IMG/VR virus record: IMGVR_UViG_3300039171_000012
Span: 1 to 23,104 of that record
Length of the DNA stretch: 23,104 bases
From: a virus
Reading direction: 5' to 3' (one strand)
Both the position numbers and the translations under genes were made by a program. Shown here piece after piece: positions 14,411 to 22,449 of the stretch. Position 1 is the first letter of the stretch; the number at the start of each line of letters is the position of its first letter. The notes under the pieces were generated by a model. That model did not search any database, had not been told where the DNA came from, and was given only the letters and a program-made list of their open reading frames with translations.

Positions 14411-15991
14411 ATGGCCGTTGTATCAATATCACGAATACAAGTAAGACGAGGCACAGCTAACCAAGGAACCGGGTTGCCACAGCTTGCAAGCGGAGAGTTC
14501 GGTTGGGCTATAGACTCTCAAGAACTATACATCGGCAACGGTAGTACTTCAGAAGGAGCTCCAGCAGTTGGCAACACGCAGGTGCTAACTTCAAACTCTA
14601 ACATTATAAACCTAGCTGGCCAATATACGTACCGAGCCAACTCCAACATACAAACAAGTGAATCTACTCAAGTTGTTAGGTCTATCGCGGCACGGCTTGA
14701 CGAGCGAGTTAGCATAAACTCATTCGGCGGCCTAACACAAACAGATCAACTACAAAAAGCATTATTAGAACTATATCTTACTGACCCTACCCCAACTTCG
14801 GCCCCAGTACTGCACATCGAACCCGGAGTCTTTAACATTACTCGCACAGTTTATGTACCGCCAAACACTACCATAGTGGGTTCGGGCAAAAACAAAACAA
14901 TCTTTACAAAGGCCGGTAACTTTGATATGTTTCGGACTATTGGGACAAACGTTCCGTATAGCGGGTTCTTATCAAGTATAACAGAAACCGAAGTAACAGC
15001 ACTAAGTACATCTGGTCAAACAGAAGACCGGGCCCAAAATATACGATTTGAAGCAATGACACTTCGGGCAACCGGACAAAGGATGAGTGGCAGGTCGTAC
15101 TTGTTACGATTAGACAATTGTAGCAACAGCGAATTTAAAGATATTGAGTTTATCTATCCTGCCGGCGAAGCTTCGGTTACTAACTACGAATCAGGGGTCG
15201 GACTTGACAGTGGCAGCGGCGCAACTATTTCTAGAAACAACAAATTTATTGACTGTGATTTTACAGGGCTAAAAGAGGCCGCACATAGTTTACTCAAGGC
15301 AGACGACAATCAGTTTATTCGTTGTAACTTTAACCAATTGAATAGAGGAGTAGTGTTAGGCGAGTCGGGGCTACTTGCCGGAAACCCTGGTGCAGATAAC
15401 AATATTATTACAGACAGCAAATTTAGTAATATTAATCAGCAAGCATTTATGGTGTTACATGGAACCGGCAACAGAAGTAAAAATAACAGATATGGTGAAA
15501 ATGTTAGCAACGGATTTCCTGTCGTAAAGTACGGCGAAAGAGGAAACTTTTCGATTGACGACACCTTCGAAAGAACGTATAATTATGCTATAAGCGGGAA
15601 TCTTAACGAAGCATATTTGCCAGAAGTAGAAGGTCCTGTGTTCTATACAAATGGCGGCTATCATGAGTTTGCACTAAGTGGCACCCCCGTACCGTTTAGA
15701 TTACCGGCTGACGCTACAAGAGCGTACTCGATTGACTACTTTTACAAAAGTGCTTCAACAGGCCTGACTCAATCCGGAGTTCTGGACGTACTAGTTAGCC
15801 CCGACACCGATCTCGTTGACTTGGCAAACAGTTACTCCGAAGTAAACGGATCAGGACCAGAAGTAACAGAGATTAGTTTTGCCAGCGAACTGCAACTTGA
15901 TCTTGTCACGTCAGAGGTCTTGTCTGCTAGAATCCTAGTTTCCTCTAGTCAAATAGGAAATATAGTCGTTAAAATAACCACTAAATCATAA
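14411..15991 (+). CDS. Tail fiber/spike with beta-helix domain
   Basis: A 526-residue protein. The N-terminus (ISRIQVRRGTANQGTG, then LASGEFGWAIDSQELYIGNG) is the attachment-domain type seen at the start of many marine phage fibers. Residues 100-400 form a pectate-lyase-like parallel beta-helix: IEPGVF, then VYVPPNTTIVGSGKNKT, followed by repeated N-x-F-x-D-(C/I)-x-F rungs (KFIDCDF, QFIRCNF, SKFSNI). The last 130 residues are a beta-rich C-terminal domain. Such proteins bind host surface polysaccharide, sometimes with hydrolase or lyase activity; no catalytic residues can be assigned. Late promoter upstream. Confidence 0.8.
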   Translation: MAVVSISRIQVRRGTANQGTGLPQLASGEFGWAIDSQELYIGNGSTSEGAPAVGNTQVLTSNSNIINLAGQYTYRANSNIQTSESTQVVRSIAARLDERVSINSFGGLTQTDQLQKALLELYLTDPTPTSAPVLHIEPGVFNITRTVYVPPNTTIVGSGKNKTIFTKAGNFDMFRTIGTNVPYSGFLSSITETEVTALSTSGQTEDRAQNIRFEAMTLRATGQRMSGRSYLLRLDNCSNSEFKDIEFIYPAGEASVTNYESGVGLDSGSGATISRNNKFIDCDFTGLKEAAHSLLKADDNQFIRCNFNQLNRGVVLGESGLLAGNPGADNNIITDSKFSNINQQAFMVLHGTGNRSKNNRYGENVSNGFPVVKYGERGNFSIDDTFERTYNYAISGNLNEAYLPEVEGPVFYTNGGYHEFALSGTPVPFRLPADATRAYSIDYFYKSASTGLTQSGVLDVLVSPDTDLVDLANSYSEVNGSGPEVTEISFASELQLDLVTSEVLSARILVSSSQIGNIVVKITTKS

Positions 15992-16002
15992 ATGGTGTAA
16001 TA

Positions 16003-16428
16003 ATGTTTACTAAGAAATACGAAGACCGTTTGCAAGAATGGAGAGACTTCCGTGTCTCTCTAGAAACGGCAGAAGACACAATTCAATCTGCTGTTGACCA
16101 GTACGCAAAGGCCCCTACTGTAAGCATACAAACTGACCCCTGGGACCGAGACTCGTGGCCGAACCCGTGGGAACTCATCCTAGAAAACCAGTACTGTGAG
16201 TTTTGTAAATTACTAGGCATTTGCTACAGTTTACAGTTAACTGACAAGTTTTCGGCCAGCGGATTTGAGATACATATTGAAGTAGATAGAGAAAAAGGCA
16301 GGAATTATTACCTTTTATATATCGATCAACAAGTAGTTGGCTACGACGAGCAGTCGTACGTACACAGAACAGATTTACCGAAGACGCTAAAGTCGCAACT
16401 CGTCTACGTTATGAAACCGCTAAACTAA
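16003..16428 (+). CDS. Conserved hypothetical protein (141 aa)
   Basis: Starts 12 bases after the spike gene, without a strong ribosome binding site (GGTG only). The N-terminal 50 residues are helical, followed by a Trp/Pro-rich turn (DPWDRDSWPNPWELI) and a beta-rich half containing CEFCK and EIHIEVD. I recognise the general type from marine phages but know no function. It is probably co-transcribed with the spike, so it could be a fiber chaperone or accessory protein, which is speculation. Confidence 0.65.
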   Translation: MFTKKYEDRLQEWRDFRVSLETAEDTIQSAVDQYAKAPTVSIQTDPWDRDSWPNPWELILENQYCEFCKLLGICYSLQLTDKFSASGFEIHIEVDREKGRNYYLLYIDQQVVGYDEQSYVHRTDLPKTLKSQLVYVMKPLN

Positions 16429-16432
16429 ATAT
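16426..16432 (+). promoter_or_regulatory. Possible late promoter box before nrdA
   Basis: TAAATAT overlapping the end of the 16003 gene, 33 bases before nrdA. No good sigma70 promoter is seen here, unlike before nrdB. A late-type box before a nucleotide metabolism gene would be unusual, so it may be chance. Confidence 0.35.
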
Positions 16433-16465
16433 CAATCTAACACACAATACAATCAGGAGCAATAA

Positions 16466-18865
16466 ATGTCAAATGGGATTTACATCGTCAAACGGCACGG
16501 TGACAAGGTACCTTTAAATATAGACAAGATTCATTTTGTCGTAGAAGAAGCATGTAAAGGACTAGCTGGGGTGAGCTCTAGTCAAATTGAGATGAATGCT
16601 AACCTACAGTTTTACGACGGCATGACAACTAAAGAGATACAAGAAATTCTTGTGCGATCAGCAAATGATCTTATTAGTCTAGACGCAGCAAACTATCAGT
16701 ACGCGGCTGCTCGACTGTTGAGCTACGGCATCAACAAAGAAGTGTTCGGAAAATACACTGCCATTCCGCTAATTGAAACAATAAGTCAAAACATTGAACG
16801 CAAAGTTTACGACCCGGAGATATTAAACAAGTACAGCAAAGAAGAATTGGCTAGACTGGACTCATATATTACTCACAGCCGCGATGAAAACTTTACCTAC
16901 GCTGGATTGCGTCAAGTAGTAGACAAGTACCTTGTACAAGACCGCAGCACCGGACAACTATTCGAAACTCCGCAGTTTATGTACATGATGATTGCTGCTA
17001 CATTGTTTTCTAATTACCCAGCTGACACAAGAATGCAGTATGTCAAGCGTTACTACGATGCTATTTCGTTGTTTAAGATCAACATACCTACTCCGGTAAT
17101 GGCAGGTGTGCGTACACCTATTCGTCAGTTTGCCAGCTGTGTGCTAGTAGATAGTGACGACACGCTAGACAGCATCTTTGCCAGTGATATGGCCATCGGA
17201 CGTTATACTGCACAACGCGCTGGTATCGGCATTAACGCTGGCCGTATCCGTGGAGTTAATAGTCGCATTAGAGGCGGCGAAATAGCACACACCGGCGTGG
17301 TTCCGTTCCTTAAGAAGTTCGAGTCCACTGTTCGGTGTTGTACACAAAACGGTGTACGTGGTGGTTCAGCAACTGTACACTTTCCGTTGTGGCACCAAGA
17401 GATTGAAGACATCCTTGTGCTCAAGAACAACAAAGGCACTGAAGACAATCGCGTTCGCAGGCTAGACTATTCGATCCAGCTGAACAAGACCATGTACGAG
17501 CGCTTGCTAAAGAACGAAGATATTACTCTGTTTTCTCCGCACGATGTACCTGACCTTTACGAAGCATACTTTGGCGATGCTGATAAGTTTAAGACACTGT
17601 ACGAGAAATACGAACGGAGTACTAAGATTAAGAAGAAGCGTATTCCTGCTATGGAATTGTTTGGAGACTTACTTAAAGAACGCACCGAAACTGGTCGTAT
17701 CTATATAATGAACGTGGACCACTCTAATACACACAGCTCATTTAAAGACACTATCTATATGAGTAACCTGTGCCAAGAAATTACTCTACCGACTAAGCCG
17801 CTCAATCATATTGACGACCCAGAAGGCGAGATTGCGTTGTGTATTCTGTCCGCAATTAACGTAGGTATCATTAAGAGTCTAGCAGACCTAGAAGACCTGT
17901 GCGACCTAGCAGTTCGTGCTCTAGAAGAAATTATTGATTATCAGAACTATCCTATTGCAGCAGCAGAGCTGTCTACTAAGGCAAGGCGTTCGTTAGGCGT
18001 AGGCTTTATTGGGTTGGCCCACTTCCTTGCCAAGCGCAAAGTGCAATACAGCGATTCAAGAGCCTGGCAGCTAACACACGACCTAAGTGAAGCATTCCAG
18101 TATTACTTGCTCAAGGCAAGTAATAACCTAGCTAAAGAGCGCGGGCCTTGCTCAGGGTTTGCTGCTACTAAGTACGCAGACGGTATTTTGCCTATTGACA
18201 CATACAAGAAAGACCTTGATGCTATTGTTCCAAACACGTTGAACTATGACTGGGAGTCGTTACGCGCAGAGATTGTAGAACACGGGCTAAGACATAGCAC
18301 ACTAAGCGCACAGATGCCTAGCGAGTCATCGTCTGTTGTATCTAACGCAACCAACGGCATTGAACCACCGCGCGGATACCTGAGTGTTAAGAAGAGCAAG
18401 AAAGGCCCACTCAAGCAAATAGTACCACAATACCAGAGCTTGAAGAATCACTATACCTTATTATGGGACATGCCCAGCAACGAAGGATACATCAACATAG
18501 TTGCATCTATGCAAAAGTTCTTTGATCAAGGCATCTCGGGTAACTGGAGCTACAATCCAACGCAATTTGAGAATAACGAAGTACCTATGAGTGTGATCAT
18601 GAAAGACTTACTGACTACTTACAAACTAGGCTGGAAGTCAAGCTACTACTTGAACACATACGATTACAAGACTGATCCTAGTGAACAAGCAGACACCGAT
18701 CAACTGATATCACAGAGCATCGGAGCTAATACATCGCTCGGAGTAGATACTGGGTTACGCGATTACACCCACGATGCCCAAGCTGCTACAGATCCTATGC
18801 AAGTTAGTAGGTATGTAAGTAGTAATAACGATGACAACGATGAGTGCGACGCCTGTAGCATCTAA
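16466..18865 (+). CDS. nrdA: Ribonucleoside-diphosphate reductase class Ia, alpha subunit
   Basis: The 799-residue large subunit reduces ribonucleotides to deoxyribonucleotides for phage DNA synthesis, together with NrdB. The N-terminal region (VKRHGDKVPLNIDKI) is an ATP-cone-type allosteric domain. Active-site residues are in place: C225 (RQFASCVL), N434 and C436-Q-E438 (SNLCQEI), C459 (LCILSAINVG), a YY pair in SSYYLNT for radical transfer, and a C-terminal redox pair C794-D-A-C797. The phosphate-binding loop PSESSSVVSNATNGIEPP is intact. Ribosome binding site AGGAG is near ATG. Length and residues match a functional enzyme. No intron or intein is seen. Confidence 0.97.
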   Translation: MSNGIYIVKRHGDKVPLNIDKIHFVVEEACKGLAGVSSSQIEMNANLQFYDGMTTKEIQEILVRSANDLISLDAANYQYAAARLLSYGINKEVFGKYTAIPLIETISQNIERKVYDPEILNKYSKEELARLDSYITHSRDENFTYAGLRQVVDKYLVQDRSTGQLFETPQFMYMMIAATLFSNYPADTRMQYVKRYYDAISLFKINIPTPVMAGVRTPIRQFASCVLVDSDDTLDSIFASDMAIGRYTAQRAGIGINAGRIRGVNSRIRGGEIAHTGVVPFLKKFESTVRCCTQNGVRGGSATVHFPLWHQEIEDILVLKNNKGTEDNRVRRLDYSIQLNKTMYERLLKNEDITLFSPHDVPDLYEAYFGDADKFKTLYEKYERSTKIKKKRIPAMELFGDLLKERTETGRIYIMNVDHSNTHSSFKDTIYMSNLCQEITLPTKPLNHIDDPEGEIALCILSAINVGIIKSLADLEDLCDLAVRALEEIIDYQNYPIAAAELSTKARRSLGVGFIGLAHFLAKRKVQYSDSRAWQLTHDLSEAFQYYLLKASNNLAKERGPCSGFAATKYADGILPIDTYKKDLDAIVPNTLNYDWESLRAEIVEHGLRHSTLSAQMPSESSSVVSNATNGIEPPRGYLSVKKSKKGPLKQIVPQYQSLKNHYTLLWDMPSNEGYINIVASMQKFFDQGISGNWSYNPTQFENNEVPMSVIMKDLLTTYKLGWKSSYYLNTYDYKTDPSEQADTDQLISQSIGANTSLGVDTGLRDYTHDAQAATDPMQVSRYVSSNNDDNDECDACSI

Positions 18866-18867
18866 GA

Positions 18868-18896
18868 TTGACAACGCAAGCGGTTGATTGTATTAT
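18868..18896 (+). promoter_or_regulatory. sigma70-type promoter for nrdB
   Basis: TTGACA (18868-18873), 17 bases, TATTAT (18891-18896), in the 53-base gap between nrdA and nrdB. The predicted start near 18903 leaves a leader of about 16 bases with AAGGA. The hexamers and spacing are the same as at 22608. Confidence 0.75.
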
Positions 18897-18918
18897 AAAA
18901 GACTAAGGAAAAATGTAA

Positions 18919-20022
18919 ATGGCTAAGACAGTTTTTAATAAAGATAATGTAGACTTCACCAAAGAGAATATGTTCTTTGGCGCAGATCAAAATACACAGC
19001 GGTACGACCAGTTCCGCTTTCCGGTGTTTGACAAGCTAAACCAAACAATGCTAGGATACTTTTGGCGCCCAGAAGAAGTTAGTCTACAGAAAGATCGTGC
19101 AGACTACGCCAACTTTAGACCAGAGCAGAAGCACATCTTCACAGCTAACCTAAAGTACCAAACTCTGTTAGACAGCGTACAAGGAAGAGGCCCTTGTTTG
19201 GCGTTCTTGCCCTACTGTAGCTTACCAGAGCTTGAAGGCGCAATAGTAACGTGGGACTTCTTTGAGACCCTGCACTCACGCAGTTACACCCACATTATGA
19301 AGAATGTGTATGCTGACCCCAGCGAAGTGTTTGATACAATCTTAGACGACGAGAAGATTATTGCTCGGGCACGAACTGTAACCAAGTACTACGACACATT
19401 TACTGACGCTGCTAACGAGTGGTTCTTCAAAGGCAACGGCAGTATGCGCGACGTTAAGAAGAAGTTGTTCTTGGCAATGATGAACGTAAATATCTTAGAA
19501 GGTCTGCGTTTTTACGTGAGCTTTGCTTGCAGCTTCGCGTTTGGCGAGCTCAAGTTAATGGAAGGTTCGGCTAAAATTATATCGTTGATAGCACGTGACG
19601 AGAGCCAACACCTTGCGCTAACCTCGCATATACTCAAGCTGTGGATACAAGGCAAAGACGATCCAGAGATGGTAGAGATTGCCAAAGAGTGCAAGGACGA
19701 TGTCTACGAAATGTGGAGGGCATGTGTACTTGAAGAGAAGGCCTGGGCACAGTATCTGTTCAAAGACGGATCAATTATTGGTCTTAACGAAACTTTGCTC
19801 TATAAGTACGTTGAGTACATTGCTAACCGTCGACTAAAAGCACTGGGCTACAGCACAATCTTTGACCAGCCGGTTAATACCAACCCACTGCCGTGGACAC
19901 AGCACTGGTTGAGCAGCTCAGGTCTCCAAATAGCTCCTCAAGAAACGCAAATTCAGTCGTATGTTATAGGCGGAATCAAACAGGACGCATCCACTGATAG
20001 CTTTAAGGGATTCGAACTGTAA
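18919..20022 (+). CDS. nrdB: Ribonucleoside-diphosphate reductase class Ia, beta subunit
   Basis: The 367-residue small subunit holds the diiron-tyrosyl radical that starts catalysis in NrdA. All ligands are visible: D62 (RADY), E116 and H119 (FFETLHS), radical tyrosine Y123 (RSYTHI), E194 (NILEGLRFY), E228 and H231 (ARDESQH). The C-terminus ends in an acidic and aromatic tail (FKGFEL), as needed for NrdA binding. AAGGA precedes ATG 18919; an ATG at 18913 is followed at once by a stop. It has its own sigma70 promoter, so it can be expressed apart from nrdA. Length matches functional NrdB. Confidence 0.97.
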   Translation: MAKTVFNKDNVDFTKENMFFGADQNTQRYDQFRFPVFDKLNQTMLGYFWRPEEVSLQKDRADYANFRPEQKHIFTANLKYQTLLDSVQGRGPCLAFLPYCSLPELEGAIVTWDFFETLHSRSYTHIMKNVYADPSEVFDTILDDEKIIARARTVTKYYDTFTDAANEWFFKGNGSMRDVKKKLFLAMMNVNILEGLRFYVSFACSFAFGELKLMEGSAKIISLIARDESQHLALTSHILKLWIQGKDDPEMVEIAKECKDDVYEMWRACVLEEKAWAQYLFKDGSIIGLNETLLYKYVEYIANRRLKALGYSTIFDQPVNTNPLPWTQHWLSSSGLQIAPQETQIQSYVIGGIKQDASTDSFKGFEL

Positions 20023-20026
20023 AGTT

Positions 20027-20425
20027 ATGATAGCTGACGCTATGCTGCCCAACGACACTCACTCTAGTCTACTAGCAGCAATGCAGGAGCTAGGGTGTAA
20101 CCAGGCAGTTGCAGTCTGTATTGCTCCTAGACCCTGCGCAATATTAAACCAGTGTCATAATAATGTGGCTAGACAAGTTTCAATGTACGGTGGCGCACAA
20201 GTCAAAGGATACTACGTAGCAGTTAGTGAGAGCACTAGCGACTGGATTGCTATAAAACACAGTGTATGGAAGCGAGACGACGAGTTAATAGATATAACGC
20301 CAGTTGACGATAACCGCACACACAATATTTTCATTTACGGGGCAGAGACCTTGTATACTGAGGTATATAATACAAACAACGAAACAAAGAGGTTTAATTA
20401 TGAGCACTACCATTGTATGGAGTAA
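20027..20425 (+). CDS. Conserved hypothetical with Cys-His-Asp pattern (132 aa)
   Basis: Starts four bases after nrdB and overlaps the glutaredoxin start by 26 bases. It holds a conserved-looking C43 (LNQCHNNVA), G-x-x-V-x-GYYVAVSES, then H78 (IKHSVW) and D89 (LIDITP). This order of Cys, His and Asp in an alpha-then-beta layout resembles papain-like or NlpC/P60-type hydrolases, and I recall similar unassigned bacterial proteins, some near SEC-C motifs. A peptidase or amidase role is only inference. The position in the nrdB-glutaredoxin operon could instead suggest a redox role. Confidence 0.6.
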   Translation: MIADAMLPNDTHSSLLAAMQELGCNQAVAVCIAPRPCAILNQCHNNVARQVSMYGGAQVKGYYVAVSESTSDWIAIKHSVWKRDDELIDITPVDDNRTHNIFIYGAETLYTEVYNTNNETKRFNYEHYHCME

Positions 20426-20639
20426 AGAGAGCTGCCCGTTTTGTCAACGAGCAATTGCACTACTAGACGAAAAAGGCATTGACTACGAACTGCGTACTAT
20501 AGGCGAAGGATGGTCGCGAGAACAACTGTTAGAGTCGGTGCCTCATGCAAGAACAGTACCACAAATTTTTCTAGAAGGTAAGCTCATCGGTGGGTTTACC
20601 GAACTAGCTCACCATCTCAACAAAAGGAACCAAGCATGA
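20400..20639 (+). CDS. Glutaredoxin
   Basis: A 79-residue thioredoxin-fold protein with active site C12-P-F-C15 and the cis-proline motif T52-V-P54 followed by QIFLEG, then a GG pair (IGGFTEL) for glutathione binding. ATG 20400 is in phase with AAAGAGG upstream; the frame open from 20304 only overlaps the previous gene. It can reduce the C-terminal disulfide of NrdA, fitting its place after nrdB, and corresponds in role to T4 NrdC. Stop overlaps the next start (ATGA). Confidence 0.92.
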   Translation: MSTTIVWSKESCPFCQRAIALLDEKGIDYELRTIGEGWSREQLLESVPHARTVPQIFLEGKLIGGFTELAHHLNKRNQA

Positions 20640-20926
20640 TGTTACTCGATGTACCATATAAGAAAGGCGACTGTATTAGTTTAAAACTCACCTCGGGCGA
20701 GGAAGTGATAGGCCGGCTAGAAGAAGAAAAGAACGACAGCTTAATCTTATCAAAGCCTATGATGATTGCAGCAACACAAGAAGGACTAGGACTTGCTCCG
20801 TTTATGTTTAGCGTAGGCCCTAGTGCAAAGTTTGTACTAAAGCTGTCTAACGTGTTGTGCGTCGTTAAGTCTGACCGCGAGTTCTCAAAGCAGTACTTAG
20901 AAAACACCACAGGGATTCAGATGTAG
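20636..20926 (+). CDS. Small beta-rich protein, Sm-like in appearance (96 aa)
   Basis: Starts in an ATGA overlap with glutaredoxin. The first 45 residues (YKKGDCISLKLTSGEE, then VIGRLEEEKNDSLILSKP) have the alternating-strand and G-x-(L/I) pattern of Sm/Hfq-type small beta barrels, followed by PMMIA and a second beta part. I recall a conserved protein of this type in marine T4-like phages, ending TSGIQ or similar, here TTGIQM. RNA binding is a hypothesis. No Hfq YKH motif is present. Confidence 0.6.
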   Translation: MMLLDVPYKKGDCISLKLTSGEEVIGRLEEEKNDSLILSKPMMIAATQEGLGLAPFMFSVGPSAKFVLKLSNVLCVVKSDREFSKQYLENTTGIQM

Positions 20927-21145
20927 ATGAAAGGACGTTATGTAGTTAGGGACTGCGGGGCCCTGGTTGAATACACTAACTACGAAAGTATACCTCTTGC
21001 GTTCGATCATCTAATTTCGTTCGAACCGGAAATTATCCCAGGGCCTCACACTTACGATGAACACCAAGAAATGAACAAATTCAACGATATGCTAAAACAG
21101 TTAATAAAGAGAGAAAGGAGCAACAATAATGCCAGCAGTAACTAG
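20927..21145 (+). CDS. Small hypothetical protein (72 aa)
   Basis: ATG directly follows the previous stop (TAGATG), so translation is probably coupled. The product starts MKGRYVVRDCGALVEYTN and ends in a Lys/Asn-rich tail, with the middle segment rich in Pro, His and Glu. It overlaps the PAAR gene by 17 bases and contains that gene's ribosome binding site (AAAGGAG). No family recognised. Confidence 0.55.
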   Translation: MKGRYVVRDCGALVEYTNYESIPLAFDHLISFEPEIIPGPHTYDEHQEMNKFNDMLKQLIKRERSNNNASSN

Positions 21146-21419
21146 GATCGGCGATGCAGACGTTCCGCATTGTTCAGGAATGACTAGAGCGGTAGGTTCG
21201 CCCAACGTGTTTATTAACAATATTCCAGTATCTCGACAAACTGACGTTAACACTGTGCACTTGCTGCCGGGTTCTCCGTGTCCGTCACATGCTGCTCCTA
21301 TAGCGGTAGGGTCTACCACAGTGTTCGCAAACAACCTAGGGGTTGGCCGTATCGGTGATGCTGTCTCGGGATGTACATCTGTAGCTGCCGGCAGTCCTGA
21401 TGTATTTGCAGGCGGCTAG
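21129..21419 (+). CDS. PAAR-domain spike-tip protein, gp5.4-like
   Basis: A 96-residue protein of the PAAR family, which forms the sharp metal-binding tip of contractile tail spikes (T4 gp5.4). Visible are the N-terminal PAVTRIGD, H14 (VPHCSG), H44 and H54, C82 (VSGCTS) as candidate zinc ligands, and the repeated G-x-P-(N/D)-VF and G-x-TTVF strand-turn units. It has AAAGGAG before ATG 21129. This supports a contractile-tailed phage. It is odd that it lies in the nucleotide metabolism block rather than with baseplate genes. Confidence 0.88.
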   Translation: MPAVTRIGDADVPHCSGMTRAVGSPNVFINNIPVSRQTDVNTVHLLPGSPCPSHAAPIAVGSTTVFANNLGVGRIGDAVSGCTSVAAGSPDVFAGG

Positions 21420-21429
21420 CAGTTATCTA

Positions 21430-21458
21430 TTGACTCTTCTAGCAAAAGAACTTATACT
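21430..21458 (+). promoter_or_regulatory. sigma70-type promoter for the HAD nucleotidase
   Basis: TTGACT (21430-21435), 17 bases, TATACT (21453-21458). The start would be near 21465, 20 bases before ATG 21485. The -10 lies inside a palindrome (21451-21463). Confidence 0.72.
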
Positions 21459-21463
21459 ATAAG
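21451..21463. promoter_or_regulatory. Palindrome over the -10 element, possible operator
   Basis: CTTATA-C-TATAAG is a perfect inverted repeat around one base and covers the -10 hexamer TATACT. It could bind a dimeric regulator; short AT-rich palindromes also arise by chance. Confidence 0.35.
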
Positions 21464-21484
21464 TTAACATTAAGAGAGCAATAT

Positions 21485-22072
21485 ATGAAGAAAATATTAA
21501 CAGATGTGGACGGTTGTCTCTTGTACTGGGAAGAAGCATTCCATCGTTGGATGGCCCAGCGAGAACAGCATCCGCTAGATCGTCGAGATACGTACTACAT
21601 ACACGAAATGTATCCGAGTATGAGTCAACAGCAAGCTGTATACACAATGACCGAATTCTCAAACAGCAGTTGGATGGGCTTCTTAGACCCTCTAAGAGAC
21701 GCTGTTACAGGAGTTTCTGCGCTAGTAGAGCAAGGTTACACCTTTGATATCATCACTAGTTTGAGTACCGACCCGAATACTACACAACTGCGCACAATGA
21801 ACTTGGCTAATCACTTTGGGGCTAACACATTTAACCAATATGCGTATCTGGCACAAGGAGCTAGCAAAGAAGCTGCACTTGCACCGTATGCCGGCACAGG
21901 CCATTATTGGATAGAAGATAAACCAGAGAATGCCGAGGCAGGGCTAGAGTTTGGATTACAACCTATATTAATCGACCACCCGCATAATCAATGGTACAGT
22001 CACCCTAAGATCTTTCGCGTAACAACTTGGGAACAAGTTGCTGACATTATTCTAAACAACAAAAAATTGTAA
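21485..22072 (+). CDS. HAD-family 5'(3')-deoxyribonucleotidase-like phosphatase
   Basis: A 195-residue HAD phosphatase. Motif I is D7-V-D9-G (ILTDVDGCLLYWEEAF), motif II is T91-S92 (DIITSLS), motif III is K128 (ASKEAAL), motif IV is E144-D145 (WIEDKPENA). The size and the CLLYWEEAF stretch suggest the phage 5'-nucleotidase group, which removes phosphate from (deoxy)nucleoside monophosphates. It fits the nearby ribonucleotide reductase genes in nucleotide pool control. It has its own sigma70 promoter and AAGAGAG before ATG. Its stop overlaps a late-type box. Confidence 0.8.
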   Translation: MKKILTDVDGCLLYWEEAFHRWMAQREQHPLDRRDTYYIHEMYPSMSQQQAVYTMTEFSNSSWMGFLDPLRDAVTGVSALVEQGYTFDIITSLSTDPNTTQLRTMNLANHFGANTFNQYAYLAQGASKEAALAPYAGTGHYWIEDKPENAEAGLEFGLQPILIDHPHNQWYSHPKIFRVTTWEQVADIILNNKKL

Positions 22073-22076
22073 ATAC
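22070..22076 (+). promoter_or_regulatory. T4-type late promoter box
   Basis: TAAATAC overlapping the stop of the nucleotidase gene and 24 bases before ATG 22100. It would start transcription of the 22100 gene with AGAGGA as ribosome binding site. Confidence 0.5.
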
Positions 22077-22099
22077 ACTACACAAGAGAGGATAGTCTT

Positions 22100-22429
22100 A
22101 TGGAAGCAAGCCAAGAAACAATTATGTACCTAGAACAAATCGCAGAGCGCAGTCAGGAGTACTTCGACGCTCTCCAATTTGCCAAGCAGTATGTCTTAGA
22201 CAACGACATCTTGGAGAAGCGAAGAATCATAGATTGTGTACTACTAAGCATACTATGGTGCGCCTCGAATAGAAACGACGAGCTCACAGAGGACGATGTG
22301 TGCACCTTATTAAACGTAGATGTAGTAGTTAAAAAAGGAGAAATATCTGTCGAGCTAGTCCCCGAAATGAAATTATGGACGCTCGAAGAGATACTCGAGT
22401 ATGCAAAGGGAGCTCACGGTTCTCTCTGA
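22100..22429 (+). CDS. Hypothetical acidic protein (109 aa)
   Basis: ATG preceded by AGAGGA. The product is acidic and mostly helical (EASQETIMYLEQIAERSQEY) with a Cys-containing hydrophobic helix around residues 44-55 (IDCVLLSILWC) and an acidic beta part later. The late-type promoter upstream points to late expression. No family recognised and no catalytic motif is seen. Confidence 0.6.
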   Translation: MEASQETIMYLEQIAERSQEYFDALQFAKQYVLDNDILEKRRIIDCVLLSILWCASNRNDELTEDDVCTLLNVDVVVKKGEISVELVPEMKLWTLEEILEYAKGAHGSL

Positions 22430-22449
22430 TCTAACAACAGGTAAGTAGC

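Noticed and set aside
20307-20335. TTGACG with a weak TATTTT 16 bases later, ahead of glutaredoxin
   Set aside because: It is inside the previous gene and the match is poor compared with the four promoters that have 17-base spacing.
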